From NCBI GenBank assembly GCA_964601505.1, contig CAZRNR010000037.1, positions 1-21,760 on the forward strand: 21,760 bases of DNA. Direction: 5' to 3'. This document shows positions 1 to 7,837 of this stretch, one piece after another. Within the stretch, counting starts at the first letter, position 1. Every line of letters begins with the position of its first letter. Origin of the DNA: DRWZ01 sp964601505. Lineage in GTDB: Bacteria > Calescibacteriota > Calescibacteriia > Calescibacteriales > Calescibacteriaceae. The position numbers were made by a program, and so were the translations under genes. A model generated the notes under the pieces. The model did not search any database. It had not been told where the DNA came from and saw only the letters and a program-made list of their open reading frames with translations.

Positions 1-99
1 TTTTATTTGGGCTATCTAATTTTTCTACATGTTTTAATAAATTTGAGAAAATCTGAAATTTTCCGAAATATTATGTTTTTCATCTAAACTCTATCTACG

Positions 100-1161
100 A
101 TGATTCAAAAAGCACATGAAAGGAAAGCTAAATTGCCAGAGTATGTAGTAGAGAATCTTCCGCGTTGGTCCGGAAAGGTTAGGGAGCATTATGAAGTTTG
201 GTATATAACAGGAAATGCTAAGGATCACGGTTTTTGGATAAGATACACCTTGAATGTTTCCGAGAGTGGCTTGAATGATTGGTCAGGTGTTTGGTGTGCT
301 ATTTTCAAAAGAGGTGAAAAGCCTATTGGTGTGTGTAGGAAATATCCATTGAATGATTTTAGGTGGGAGGTACGTAGTTTTAAGTTAAATGTTGGGGAAT
401 CAAATTCGCTTTCAGATAGAAAGGCCATTGGTAGAATAACTGTTGGAAATATTCTTGCTTCATGGGAACTTGATTTTGAGCCGACAGGGTATGTATTCAG
501 ACACTTGCCGGACTTCGCATACTACCTTCCTGTTGATACTGTCGTGCTTTCGCCAAATCCAAATCTGAAATTTTCTGGATTCATAACACTTAAAGATATA
601 CAGAGCGGAAATATCATAAAAGATCTGAGGTTCTCGGATGGTGTCGGATATCAAACGCACATATGGGGTAAAAAGCATGCTTATAAGTGGGTTTGGGGAC
701 ATTCAAATATACTGAAAGATGAAAATGGAGATATTTTAGAAGATTCTTTCTTTGAGGGACTAACCGTTGTTGAGAAAACTGGCCCGCTGCGGGTTCCACC
801 GGTTAGTATCTTTACCATTAGATACAAAGGAAAAACTCTTGAGTTCAATAACATAAAAGACATAATATTTAATTCATCAAAATGGGACTATGGAGATCAT
901 TCTGTTTACTGGTATCTTAGGTCAAAGAAGTCTAATTTCTCTCTTAAGATGCAAGGGAAGAAAGAAAACTTTATAATGGCTATATATGATGACCCAAATG
1001 GAGAAAAGGTATTCTGCCATAATAGTGAAGTGGAAAGTGCTGAAATACAATTTGAATTGGATGGAAAGAACTTAAAACTTATATGTGATGGAACTTTCCA
1101 TACTGAATTCGGTTCAAGAACCCCTTTGGAATATAATCCAGAAAAATTTTTATATGAATAA
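100..1161 (+). CDS. Conserved hypothetical protein, CrtC/AttH-like (tocopherol-cyclase-like) fold suspected
   Basis: 353 residues, with no signal peptide or membrane segment. The N-terminal part reads HYEVWYITGNAKDHGFWIRY, followed by GVWCAIF and later GPLRVPPVSIFTIRYKG. This resembles the family of large lipocalin-like proteins related to hydroxyneurosporene synthase (CrtC) and AttH, in which a 'HYEVWY...G.WIRYT' block opens the first beta barrel. Aromatic residues are frequent and regularly spaced, as in beta-barrel proteins. I see no catalytic motif, so the substrate is unknown; a hydrophobic ligand would be usual for the fold. The ATG at 100 has no Shine-Dalgarno; TAAACT at 85-90 could be a -10 giving an almost leaderless mRNA. 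The gene stands alone and converges on hemA. The coding call is secure; the family call is from memory of the motif only. Confidence 0.6.
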   Translation: MIQKAHERKAKLPEYVVENLPRWSGKVREHYEVWYITGNAKDHGFWIRYTLNVSESGLNDWSGVWCAIFKRGEKPIGVCRKYPLNDFRWEVRSFKLNVGESNSLSDRKAIGRITVGNILASWELDFEPTGYVFRHLPDFAYYLPVDTVVLSPNPNLKFSGFITLKDIQSGNIIKDLRFSDGVGYQTHIWGKKHAYKWVWGHSNILKDENGDILEDSFFEGLTVVEKTGPLRVPPVSIFTIRYKGKTLEFNNIKDIIFNSSKWDYGDHSVYWYLRSKKSNFSLKMQGKKENFIMAIYDDPNGEKVFCHNSEVESAEIQFELDGKNLKLICDGTFHTEFGSRTPLEYNPEKFLYE

Positions 1162-1285
1162 TACCAATTACTTGAAATTTAGTTTTCATTTTAAACTGTC
1201 CCTTCTTATGCTTATCAAATGAATTTTTCAATTGTCAACAGCGTAATTGTTCCATAAAAGTCAAATAAAGCAACTCAGAAATTAC

Positions 1286-1307
1286 AAAGATCTTTATCTT
1301 TTATTTT
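1286..1307 (+). terminator. Weak AT-rich terminator-like hairpin after the first gene
   Basis: AAAGAT (1286-1291), loop CTTT, ATCTTT (1296-1301), then TATTTT. The stem is six pairs and A/T-rich, so stability is low. It lies 125 bases past the first gene's stop, in the 187-base gap between two convergent genes. Nothing else is clear in that gap. Confidence 0.3.
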
Positions 1308-1348
1308 GCCATGATTCTATGGAGTATGACAAAGTTGACTTAATCCTA

Positions 1349-2494
1349 CTATTGCTTTTTGTTACTTAATTGTTGTTCGGTCAAATCACATGATTTTTTC
1401 TCCTGAAAAAATCTTCCAAGCAATCTGTTTGAGAGGGATTTGGAAAAGGCGTATATTTCACCTTCATCTATCAAATTTAAATACCGTCTTACATGTTCAG
1501 ATATGATCCTCTCAAAATCAGCTCTTATGCAAGCTATTTCTTTAACTTTCCTATCCATATCCAATTTTAGTTTCAATTTATCAATTTCAGATTTCATTGT
1601 TTTTTTTGCTAATTCTATGGTATTAGGATCTAATTTATTCTCACCGATTATATCAATATTATACAGGATTATGTTCGGATTGTTTAATATATCGGGTGAA
1701 ACATTTCTTGGAACTGAAAGATCAATAATAAGGGTTTTTTTATTCACTTCTTTGATATGTTGATTTTTTATTAGAAAGCCGTGATGGTTGGTTGCAACGA
1801 TGGCTATATCAGATAATTTTATTCCTTCATCGATAGAGCAAATGAATTCTGCTTTGGCTCCAAAAAAATCTTGAATTTTTTTCACACTCATTTCTGCCTT
1901 TTCTTTCTTGCGTGAATACACGAGTGTCTTTTTGAAAAATCTTGATAGTCTAAACACATCATGTGCTATTTCACCTGTTCCTATGATAAAAAGTGTCCTA
2001 TTTTCGGTATCATTAAAAACTTCTTGAATTTTGCTCTTTATAACACTACTAAATGAAATTGAGGGGATATTTGTCTCCCTTCTAACTCTCTTTGCAATCT
2101 TCATAACCTCAGAAAATACGCAGAGGATCCTGGTAGTAGCTAATCCAGATGATACAGCGTCATAGAAGGATTTTTTAAATTGATTTACTACCTGAGTTTC
2201 CCCTATTATGAGGGAATTGAGTCCAGAAACAACTGAAACAAGATGCTCTATTGCTTCGATTCCGGATTTTTTGTCAAAACCTTCAATGTTTATGAATCTA
2301 TCAGAAAGATAAATGAATTCTATTCTGCCACAAGTTATAAATGGAACAAGATCTTGAGTTTGCTCTTTTAGGATATCTAAATTCCTTATGTTTTTAAGAT
2401 CTAGACCACAGATTACATTTTCTCTATCAGAAACTGAATGAGAAAGAAAATTGTATGTTTCTAATTTCAGTTGATCTATAACATCAGATAGCAT
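1349..2494 (-). CDS. hemA: Glutamyl-tRNA reductase (divergent N-terminus)
   Basis: Catalyses NADPH-dependent reduction of glutamyl-tRNA(Glu) to glutamate-1-semialdehyde, the first step of C5-pathway tetrapyrrole (haem) synthesis. 381 residues, against about 400-430 for the family. Visible blocks are FITCGRIEFIYL, holding the presumed catalytic Cys55 (family STCNR.E), SGLNSLIIGETQVVNQFK (family SGLDS.V.GE.QI.GQVK), the Rossmann segment IIGTGEIAHDV, and LIIDLSVPRNVSPDI. Oddities: the usual 'GlnHKTAPV' block before the catalytic Cys is replaced by GLDLKNIRN, the Asn of TCNR is Gly, and the C-terminal dimerisation helices are short. The rest of the chain is intact, so this looks like a divergent working enzyme. 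trpD lies 82 bases upstream on the same strand. hemL and other hem genes are absent here. No Shine-Dalgarno precedes the ATG. Confidence 0.87.
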   Translation of the reverse strand: MLSDVIDQLKLETYNFLSHSVSDRENVICGLDLKNIRNLDILKEQTQDLVPFITCGRIEFIYLSDRFINIEGFDKKSGIEAIEHLVSVVSGLNSLIIGETQVVNQFKKSFYDAVSSGLATTRILCVFSEVMKIAKRVRRETNIPSISFSSVIKSKIQEVFNDTENRTLFIIGTGEIAHDVFRLSRFFKKTLVYSRKKEKAEMSVKKIQDFFGAKAEFICSIDEGIKLSDIAIVATNHHGFLIKNQHIKEVNKKTLIIDLSVPRNVSPDILNNPNIILYNIDIIGENKLDPNTIELAKKTMKSEIDKLKLKLDMDRKVKEIACIRADFERIISEHVRRYLNLIDEGEIYAFSKSLSNRLLGRFFQEKKSCDLTEQQLSNKKQ

Positions 2495-2576
2495 TAATCA
2501 ACTTTTAATCAGTTTTGATGTTTATTGAGTAATTTCAGAAAATACGAAATGTTGATTTTATTAAGGGAGAATAGAA

Positions 2577-3605
2577 TTATTTTTTTGTTAGACTTCTGAG
2601 ATGTTCTATAACTTTTCCAGATAGAATGAAATCTTTTGATTTTTCGAATCCTTCTTTTAGATTTTTAGCTTTCCCTTTGAAGAATAAAGCAGCTCCCGCG
2701 TTAGCACAAACAAAGTTTATAAGTTCTTTCCTTCCCTTCCCGCTTAGGACATCTAAGAACTCTCTTGAAGGCTCTCCATTGTATTTTATAGATTCAGCTG
2801 TTGATTTTTCTATTCCAAATTCTTCCGGAGATACTTTGTATTTTGACTTAACTTTAGAATCCTTTATTTCTATGAATAGGGTTTCCCCACAGATGGAAAC
2901 TTCATCTATTTTTTTATTTTCGTTTAATGAACCAACGACAATGAGCGCGTTTTTGGGAGATCCGAGTATTGTTATTGCTTCCGATATTTTTTCGGCGATT
3001 GTTTCAGACATGACTCCTATAATCTGAGATTGAGGACGAGCGGGGTTTGTTATCGGACCAAGTAAGTTAAAGATTGTCCTTATTCCAATTTCTCTCCTTA
3101 TTGGCGCAACATTTTTCATAGCGGGATGATAAAGTGGAGCAAAAAGAAAAACAAATTTTTTTTCTTCAAGCTCTTTCGGAACATCTTCTGGCTTGACATT
3201 TATATTTACTCCTATTTTTTCAAGTATGTCAGCTGATCCTACAGATGAGGATACCGCTCTGTTTCCATGCTTCGCTACTGGAATACCCATGGAAGATAAT
3301 ATGATCGCTGTTGCGGTGGAAGCGTTAAAAGTGTGTGCCTGATCTCCCCCTGTTCCACAAGTATCAAAAACTTCAAATGAAATTTTGGGCTTCAGAGATT
3401 TTTCAATCATCTTGTAAGCAAAACCTGCTATCTCTTGAGGAGATTCACCCTTCATTCTTAAAGCAACAAGAAGTGCTGATATGACCTCAGGTGAAACTAC
3501 ACCATCTATTATACCCTGAGCACAAATCTTTGAATCCTCAAGAGAAATATCTTTCCCATCTACTATATCTTTCAGAAGAGATTTTATTAGTTCGGAATTG
3601 CTCAC
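2577..3605 (-). CDS. trpD: Anthranilate phosphoribosyltransferase
   Basis: Transfers the phosphoribosyl group of PRPP to anthranilate, the second step of tryptophan synthesis from chorismate. 342 residues, normal length. The signature CGTGGD is at residues 83-88, followed by FNAST (the PRPP-binding NxST) and KHGNRAVSS (residues 112-120), all characteristic of the family. An N-terminal helical domain (residues 1-70) precedes the alpha/beta domain. The start is GTG at 3605: an ATG overlapping it (3607) is out of frame and meets TGA at once. A promoter sits directly upstream, so the mRNA would be leaderless or carry a two-base leader. No other trp gene is present in the window, so the tryptophan genes are dispersed. 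Confidence 0.95.
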   Translation of the reverse strand: MSNSELIKSLLKDIVDGKDISLEDSKICAQGIIDGVVSPEVISALLVALRMKGESPQEIAGFAYKMIEKSLKPKISFEVFDTCGTGGDQAHTFNASTATAIILSSMGIPVAKHGNRAVSSSVGSADILEKIGVNINVKPEDVPKELEEKKFVFLFAPLYHPAMKNVAPIRREIGIRTIFNLLGPITNPARPQSQIIGVMSETIAEKISEAITILGSPKNALIVVGSLNENKKIDEVSICGETLFIEIKDSKVKSKYKVSPEEFGIEKSTAESIKYNGEPSREFLDVLSGKGRKELINFVCANAGAALFFKGKAKNLKEGFEKSKDFILSGKVIEHLRSLTKK

Positions 3606-3613
3606 ATTTGAAA

Positions 3614-3642
3614 AATTTACACAAGTTTTTATTCAAGTTCAA
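3614..3642 (-). promoter_or_regulatory. trpD promoter giving a (near-)leaderless mRNA
   Basis: On the minus strand, TTGAAC (3637-3642), a 17-base spacer and TAAATT (3614-3619). The predicted start site, seven bases on, is about 3607, two bases before the GTG start codon. No Shine-Dalgarno can fit. This is a sequence match to the sigma-70 pattern only. Confidence 0.5.
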
Positions 3643-4029
3643 AAACTGAAATTGTTTATGGTGAATGAAAATTTGAAACTATGTCGGGGGATGCGGGATA
3701 TTTTAATATAGAGCAAAATTGTAGGTTTATGAAATGCAATAGATTTATAAAATCTAAAGATTATTCCTTATCAAGGAAAAAGAAAGTTTAAATTCTATCT
3801 CACATGGTTTTCTGTCTTTGATTTATACATTCTAAATAAATTTCAAAAGGATTTTATAACCTGCAATAAAGTTTCTCTACGACAAATGCATTTTATTCTC
3901 AGCTTTTTACCTGAGTTTGTTTTATCCGGTAAGTTTTGTTTGCTGGAACTATTTGAAAAAGCTATGAAATTTAATCTAAAATTTGTATGAATTTGATAAT
4001 AGATTTTTGGTATCTTGAGAAGTTTTTTT

Positions 4030-4063
4030 AGTGAAGTTATTATTTGATTCACTCCGGTATAAT
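4030..4063 (+). promoter_or_regulatory. Candidate promoter with operator-like inverted repeat
   Basis: A consensus -10 TATAAT lies at 4058-4063. Just upstream is the inverted repeat AGTGAA (4030-4035), 12 bases, TTCACT (4048-4053), covering the place where a -35 would sit. I find no good -35 hexamer, so a repressor- or activator-controlled promoter is possible. It would read toward the hairpin at 4219 and the aldolase gene at 4392. Confidence 0.3.
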
Positions 4064-4218
4064 GGTGTGATTTTTCCTTAAATTTCTTTGTCCAAGCTGA
4101 CAGAAATAATAAACTATTGACCTGTTCCTAAAATTATTCAATTAATTTTTTATTTCATCATGAATTAAATTTATCGTTTTAGCCGACAGTTTTGAAGAAT
4201 AATTATGGAAAGAGTGAA

Positions 4219-4246
4219 CATTGCGGTAGAGCAATGAAAATTTTTT
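4219..4246 (+). terminator. Terminator-like hairpin with no gene immediately upstream
   Basis: CATTGC (4219-4224), loop GGTAGA, GCAATG (4231-4236), then AAAA and a T-rich run (TTTTTTATTT). The stem is six perfect pairs. There is no protein gene on the plus strand before it, so it may end a small RNA started near 4070, or act as attenuation for the aldolase gene. Confidence 0.35.
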
Positions 4247-4332
4247 ATTTAGATCAGGAAGATTGAAAGGAGTAGAAAAGATATTTGAGAGAAATCAAAA
4301 AAATCTTTTATAGAAACTTTGCTTATTTGTCT

Positions 4333-4360
4333 TTGCCATATATTTATCAAAAAGTAAAAT
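4333..4360 (+). promoter_or_regulatory. Candidate promoter of the class II aldolase gene
   Basis: TTGCCA (4333-4338), 16-base spacer, TAAAAT (4355-4360); predicted start near 4367, leader about 25 bases without Shine-Dalgarno. A second possible -10, TATAAC at 4371-4376, would shorten the leader to about 9 bases. Confidence 0.35.
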
Positions 4361-4391
4361 GTTTTACCATTATAACTAAATCAGATAATTG

Positions 4392-4946
4392 ATGGTGAAA
4401 AGCGATTTATACAAAGATATTTTCCTAGCAGGTAAAGTTCTATTTGAAAGAGGTTTAGTTGATGTGAGGTCCGGAAATGTGAGTGTAAGATTAGGTAAAG
4501 ATAAAATGCTGATAAAGAGGACAGGTGAGAACATGGGAATGTTAAGGAAGAATAGCCTTATAGTTCTCCCCATATCAAAAAAGACACCAAAGGATAAATT
4601 TGCTTCCTCAGATCTTGATATTCATAGAAAAATATATATTCTTGGAGGAGATAAATTTGGCGCAGTTCTGCATTCACATCCTCCAGAAGCGGTCGTCCTT
4701 TCTTATGTGTTTGAAAGTATATCTCCAACTGACTATGAATCGAAGCTTTATGTGGATAAAATAAATTTCGTCGAATATAATGATGTTGCTCAGTTTGTTT
4801 CTAAGTATAAGGTCTGCGTTGCTAAATTTCATGGAATATTTTGTGCCGGTAAAAGTATACAAGAAGCTCTTCTGCTTAATCTTGTTGTATCTAATTCTCT
4901 CAAAATAGCTTTATATGAGTTTATGATTGGTATCAGAAAAGGATAA
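4392..4946 (+). CDS. Class II aldolase/adducin family protein (fuculose-phosphate-aldolase-like)
   Basis: 184 residues, slightly short for the family. Zn-binding histidines are visible at His94 and His96 (AVLHSHPPEAVVLS) and His147 (KFHGIFCAGK). SGNVSVR at 28-33 is the family's glycine-rich substrate loop. The catalytic acid, normally Glu in a 'SSE' motif, is replaced by Asp74 in SSDLDIHRKIY. Family members cleave or rearrange phosphorylated ketoses (L-fuculose-1-P aldolase, ribulose-P epimerase, methylthioribulose-P dehydratase). The substrate cannot be told here, and no sugar genes are nearby. In methanogens a relative makes lactaldehyde from fuculose-1-P or DHAP. I prefer ATG 4392 to the overlapping TTG 4389, since an ATG immediately follows it; the difference is one residue. 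Confidence 0.82.
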   Translation: MVKSDLYKDIFLAGKVLFERGLVDVRSGNVSVRLGKDKMLIKRTGENMGMLRKNSLIVLPISKKTPKDKFASSDLDIHRKIYILGGDKFGAVLHSHPPEAVVLSYVFESISPTDYESKLYVDKINFVEYNDVAQFVSKYKVCVAKFHGIFCAGKSIQEALLLNLVVSNSLKIALYEFMIGIRKG

Positions 4947-4949
4947 AAA

Positions 4950-5440
4950 AATTTTTACTCGTTTGCAATATTAATGCCCAAAATTGAAACATCCCTTAGA
5001 TTATTCATAATTATTCAATGGAAAGGTCTTGTTCTGTTTCAGAACATCTTATAGTTAAAGCGTCGTTTCGGAATTAGGAAATTTGATTTTTAAAATTCGC
5101 TTCATTTGTGTTTTGTATCCGCTGTTCTTTTCTATTTCCCTTATTTTTATGCAGATCTTCTGGATGATTTTCAGATGATTTCCTCTTACCTTGATTGTCA
5201 GATTTCTTATTCAGATTTGGTTTTTCTTCTTCTTTATATTCTCAAATGGGATTCATACTATTGTTTTTAGGGTTGTTTCTTAAAATTAATAGCAAAATTC
5301 TTCAACTTTTTATACAATTTAATCAGTTCCATTGAGTGAGATATATAAGTATCCTGAGACTGATTGTGAGGTGGAAATTCAGATGTAGAGAAATTATCAT
5401 TCTTTAGATAAATAATGAAAACGGAAAAACTTATCTTTTC
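4950..5440. other. Long AT-rich gap
   Basis: About 520 bases between the aldolase gene and dapB. It contains one clear inverted repeat (TGTTCTG-TTT-CAGAACA, 5030-5046), which lacks a T-run on the plus strand and could be a weak terminator or an operator. The strand complementary to 5074-5241 is open but has no start codon and codes only a Lys/Asn/Glu-rich string. I see no gene. Confidence 0.4.
5030..5046. repeat. Perfect 7-bp inverted repeat
   Basis: TGTTCTG, TTT, CAGAACA. It lies 84 bases after the aldolase stop. Without a following T-run it is not a classic terminator. A 17-base palindrome is also the size of a dimeric regulator's operator, but no promoter is obvious next to it. Confidence 0.35.
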
Positions 5441-5465
5441 TCATAATTTGTAAAAACTAAAAGCT

Positions 5466-6254
5466 ATGAAGGTCGGGATATCAGGCATTGCTGGGAGAAT
5501 GGGAAGAGAGATTTTTTATTGTGCTTTGGAAAAAGGTATAAATGTATGTTTTGGGATAGAATCGGAAGCATTCAAAGGATTTACAGCTAGAAGAATTTTT
5601 CCGACTTTAGAAAGGGATTTTCCTATTATAACCTCACCGGAGGAGTTTGAAAATTATGTTGGGCCTTTCCCAGATGTTATAATTGATTTTTCAGTCAGAG
5701 GGGCTATAATCCCATACATTGATAAGATATGTCAAAAAGGCTTGAAATTAGGTTTGGTTATCGGGACAACGGGTTTTTCTCCAGATGAGATAGATCAGTT
5801 AAAGAATTTTTCAGAGAACATACCAATATTATTATCCTACAATATGAGTAGGGGTATAAACATGCTTTTGAAGATTCTCCCAGAAATCAAGAAATCTATT
5901 CCTGATTTTGATATTGAAATCGTAGAGGTTCATCACAGGATGAAGAAAGATTCGCCATCTGGAACCGCTGTCAAATTATCTGAAGTTTTGAGCTCACCGG
6001 ATACAAAGAGAATTACCGGCAGAGATGGTATAGTTGGTCCAAGACAAAAGAATGAACTTGGGATATTTGCAGTAAGGGGTGGAGATGTGATCGGAGAACA
6101 TATAGTGTTTTTTCTTGGAGATGGTGAGAGAATTGAGATAAGACACTCGGCTACATCAAGAAAAGTTTTTGCAGATGGAGCTATTTACGCAGCTCAGTTC
6201 ATCTATGATAAACTCAAAAAAGTAGGAAAAGGTTTTTTCTCCTCTATATTCTGA
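5466..6254 (+). CDS. dapB: 4-hydroxy-tetrahydrodipicolinate reductase
   Basis: Reduces HTPA to tetrahydrodipicolinate with NAD(P)H in the diaminopimelate/lysine pathway, so it also feeds peptidoglycan synthesis. 262 residues, typical length. The N-terminal Rossmann motif is GISGIAGRMG (residues 4-13), and VIGTTGFS (98-105) is the conserved nucleotide-domain loop. The signature EVHHRMKKDSPSGTA spans 154-168, with catalytic His156 and Lys160 by alignment with the E. coli enzyme. The C-terminal tetramerisation sheet is complete. The ATG has no Shine-Dalgarno; CATAAT at 5442-5447 would give a leader of about 12 bases. dapA and other lysine genes are absent, so it stands alone. It converges on the photolyase gene with a 37-base gap. 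Confidence 0.95.
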   Translation: MKVGISGIAGRMGREIFYCALEKGINVCFGIESEAFKGFTARRIFPTLERDFPIITSPEEFENYVGPFPDVIIDFSVRGAIIPYIDKICQKGLKLGLVIGTTGFSPDEIDQLKNFSENIPILLSYNMSRGINMLLKILPEIKKSIPDFDIEIVEVHHRMKKDSPSGTAVKLSEVLSSPDTKRITGRDGIVGPRQKNELGIFAVRGGDVIGEHIVFFLGDGERIEIRHSATSRKVFADGAIYAAQFIYDKLKKVGKGFFSSIF

Positions 6255-6291
6255 GACTCTTATCTTAAAAATGATATGGTTTTTATTGAAT

Positions 6292-7575
6292 TCATAGGTT
6301 GAAAATTTTTCTAGTAAGTGGTACTCTCTCGTAATAATTTACGATTGGTTTATGGTATTTTAGATTGTTATTCAGTGGGTCATGAAGTAGGTCGCATGGT
6401 ATGTTAGATAATTCTGGTATATACTTTTTTATATATGTACAATCTGGATCATATCTTCTTGCCTGAAGGATAGGGTTGAAAAATCTGAAGGGTCTTGGAT
6501 CTGCTCCAACAGATGCACTCCATTGCCAATTACCTATATTTACTACTTCATCGTAATCCAGAAGGTGTTCCTTAAAAAATTTTTCACCTATTCTCCAATC
6601 TACATTCATTACCTTGGTCAAAAAGCTTGCTAAAATCATTCTTATTCTATTGTGAATCCATTTTTCTTGAATAAGTTGTCTTATACCTGCATCTACTATT
6701 GGGTATCCGGTCTTCGCTTCGAAGAATGCATTAATATATCTTTCGTTGTTTTCCCATGATATTTTTCTTCTTTTCTCTTGAAATTCAATGTTTTGCGTTT
6801 CTGGAAAATTTATAGCGATATGATACCAAAACTCTCTCCAGCAAAGTTCTTTTATAAACTTTTCGCTTCTTCCATTTGCATGTCTGTATATCTGTCTGAG
6901 AGATATTATCCCGAATCTTATACAGGGTGAAAGTTTTGATGATCCATCTAATCCAGGAAAATCTCTGAGTTTGTCATATTTTTCAAATTCGAATTTTTCC
7001 AATCTCTTTTCACAATCCTCAGGTTTAAAGATTTCATAGTTTTTGATTTTGAGTTGTTTTTTTATTTCTTGAATTGTCGGAAGTGGGAGATCGGGAACTT
7101 TGAATTCATTTATTTCATTTGTTTCCAATTCAACTTTTTTTATCCATTCATTGTAAAAGTGTGTGAAAATCTTTTTGGGAGTTATTTTTTCAGGCCTTAC
7201 AAGGAGGTTTTCAAAAACCTCTACATATTCTATACCATAGTTTTTACATAGGTTTTTTATAAGTTCATTTCTTTTTTTCCCACTCCATGTCCAGGATGAA
7301 GATGTGTAAAGATGTGTTGGTTTAGCTATTTTGAACAGATTTTCAAGAGCTTCTTTAGTTTCTCCATAAAGGCAATATATCTTTATTTTTGATGAAAGAT
7401 TTTCTATACTTTTTACAACATAGTTTAATCTTTCTCCTTCTGCCTTAATTTCATTGATTATATCCCTATCAAATATAAAAAATGGAATTATCTCCGAATG
7501 TTTTTCTGCTGCCTTGCTTAATCCAGCGTTATCTTTTATCCTCAGATCTCTTTTGAAGAGAAAGACTGCTCTCAT
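6292..7575 (-). CDS. phrB: Deoxyribodipyrimidine photolyase (class I CPD type)
   Basis: Repairs UV-induced cyclobutane pyrimidine dimers using blue light and FADH-. 427 residues. The N-terminal antenna domain begins AVFLFKRDLRIKDNAGL, with the usual RxDLR.xDN motif. The FAD domain shows ELCWREFWYHI, WIHNRIRMILASFL, and DYDEVVNIGNWQWSASVGAD, which carries the Trp involved in electron transfer, then PRPFRFFNPILQARRYDPD. These match class I photolyases closely. The antenna cofactor (folate or deazaflavin) cannot be decided by eye. The short linker domain makes the protein smaller than E. coli PhrB (472). It sits alone between the dapB and thi4 units. A photolyase implies that the organism sometimes lives in light. 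Confidence 0.92.
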   Translation of the reverse strand: MRAVFLFKRDLRIKDNAGLSKAAEKHSEIIPFFIFDRDIINEIKAEGERLNYVVKSIENLSSKIKIYCLYGETKEALENLFKIAKPTHLYTSSSWTWSGKKRNELIKNLCKNYGIEYVEVFENLLVRPEKITPKKIFTHFYNEWIKKVELETNEINEFKVPDLPLPTIQEIKKQLKIKNYEIFKPEDCEKRLEKFEFEKYDKLRDFPGLDGSSKLSPCIRFGIISLRQIYRHANGRSEKFIKELCWREFWYHIAINFPETQNIEFQEKRRKISWENNERYINAFFEAKTGYPIVDAGIRQLIQEKWIHNRIRMILASFLTKVMNVDWRIGEKFFKEHLLDYDEVVNIGNWQWSASVGADPRPFRFFNPILQARRYDPDCTYIKKYIPELSNIPCDLLHDPLNNNLKYHKPIVNYYERVPLTRKIFNL

Positions 7576-7837
7576 ATCTTCTATGCTGTTTTTAATCTTA
7601 TATTCAAAAATAAATTTATATTTTATTATGTCTTTGTTTTCTTTTTTCTTGAGGTTTGAGATTAAGATTGTATACTAAGGAGTTTCTTTTTTGATTTTAT
7701 TTTGTCTTGAGCTGTGTTTTTTTGAATTTGGCTTATTCCCCGATGATTCATTGACCCAGAACCCATGATCCAAAATAAACTAAAGTTTTATCTATCTTTT
7801 GATTGAGTGAATATATTTGAGAGGAAGGAGGAATAAG

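Larger units (their letters stand above)
3643..4350. other. Long AT-rich gap without a clear protein gene
   Basis: About 780 bases separate trpD from the aldolase gene. The only ORF of any length (minus strand, 3843-4052, GTG start) has no recognisable motif and looks like chance. Signals seen are a small hairpin TTCCTT-ATC-AAGGAA at 3764-3778, an inverted repeat and TATAAT near 4030-4063, and a terminator-like hairpin at 4219-4246. The last two are listed separately. Confidence 0.4.

Noticed and set aside
3764..3778. Hairpin TTCCTT-ATC-AAGGAA as a terminator
   Set aside because: No T-run on either strand and not downstream of a gene end.
3843..4052. 69-codon minus-strand ORF in the trpD-aldolase gap
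   Set aside because: No motif, no ribosome site, GTG start, and composition like its AT-rich surroundings; most likely chance.
5074..5241. Open minus-strand stretch coding a Lys/Asn/Glu-rich string, with a TGA in frame before it
   Set aside because: No start codon, no conserved pattern; A-rich strands stay open by composition. TGA recoding is not otherwise suggested, since genes here show normal stops.
7679..7837. TPP riboswitch upstream of thi4
   Set aside because: Looked for the CTGAGA and ACCTGATCTGG-type conserved boxes; they are absent.
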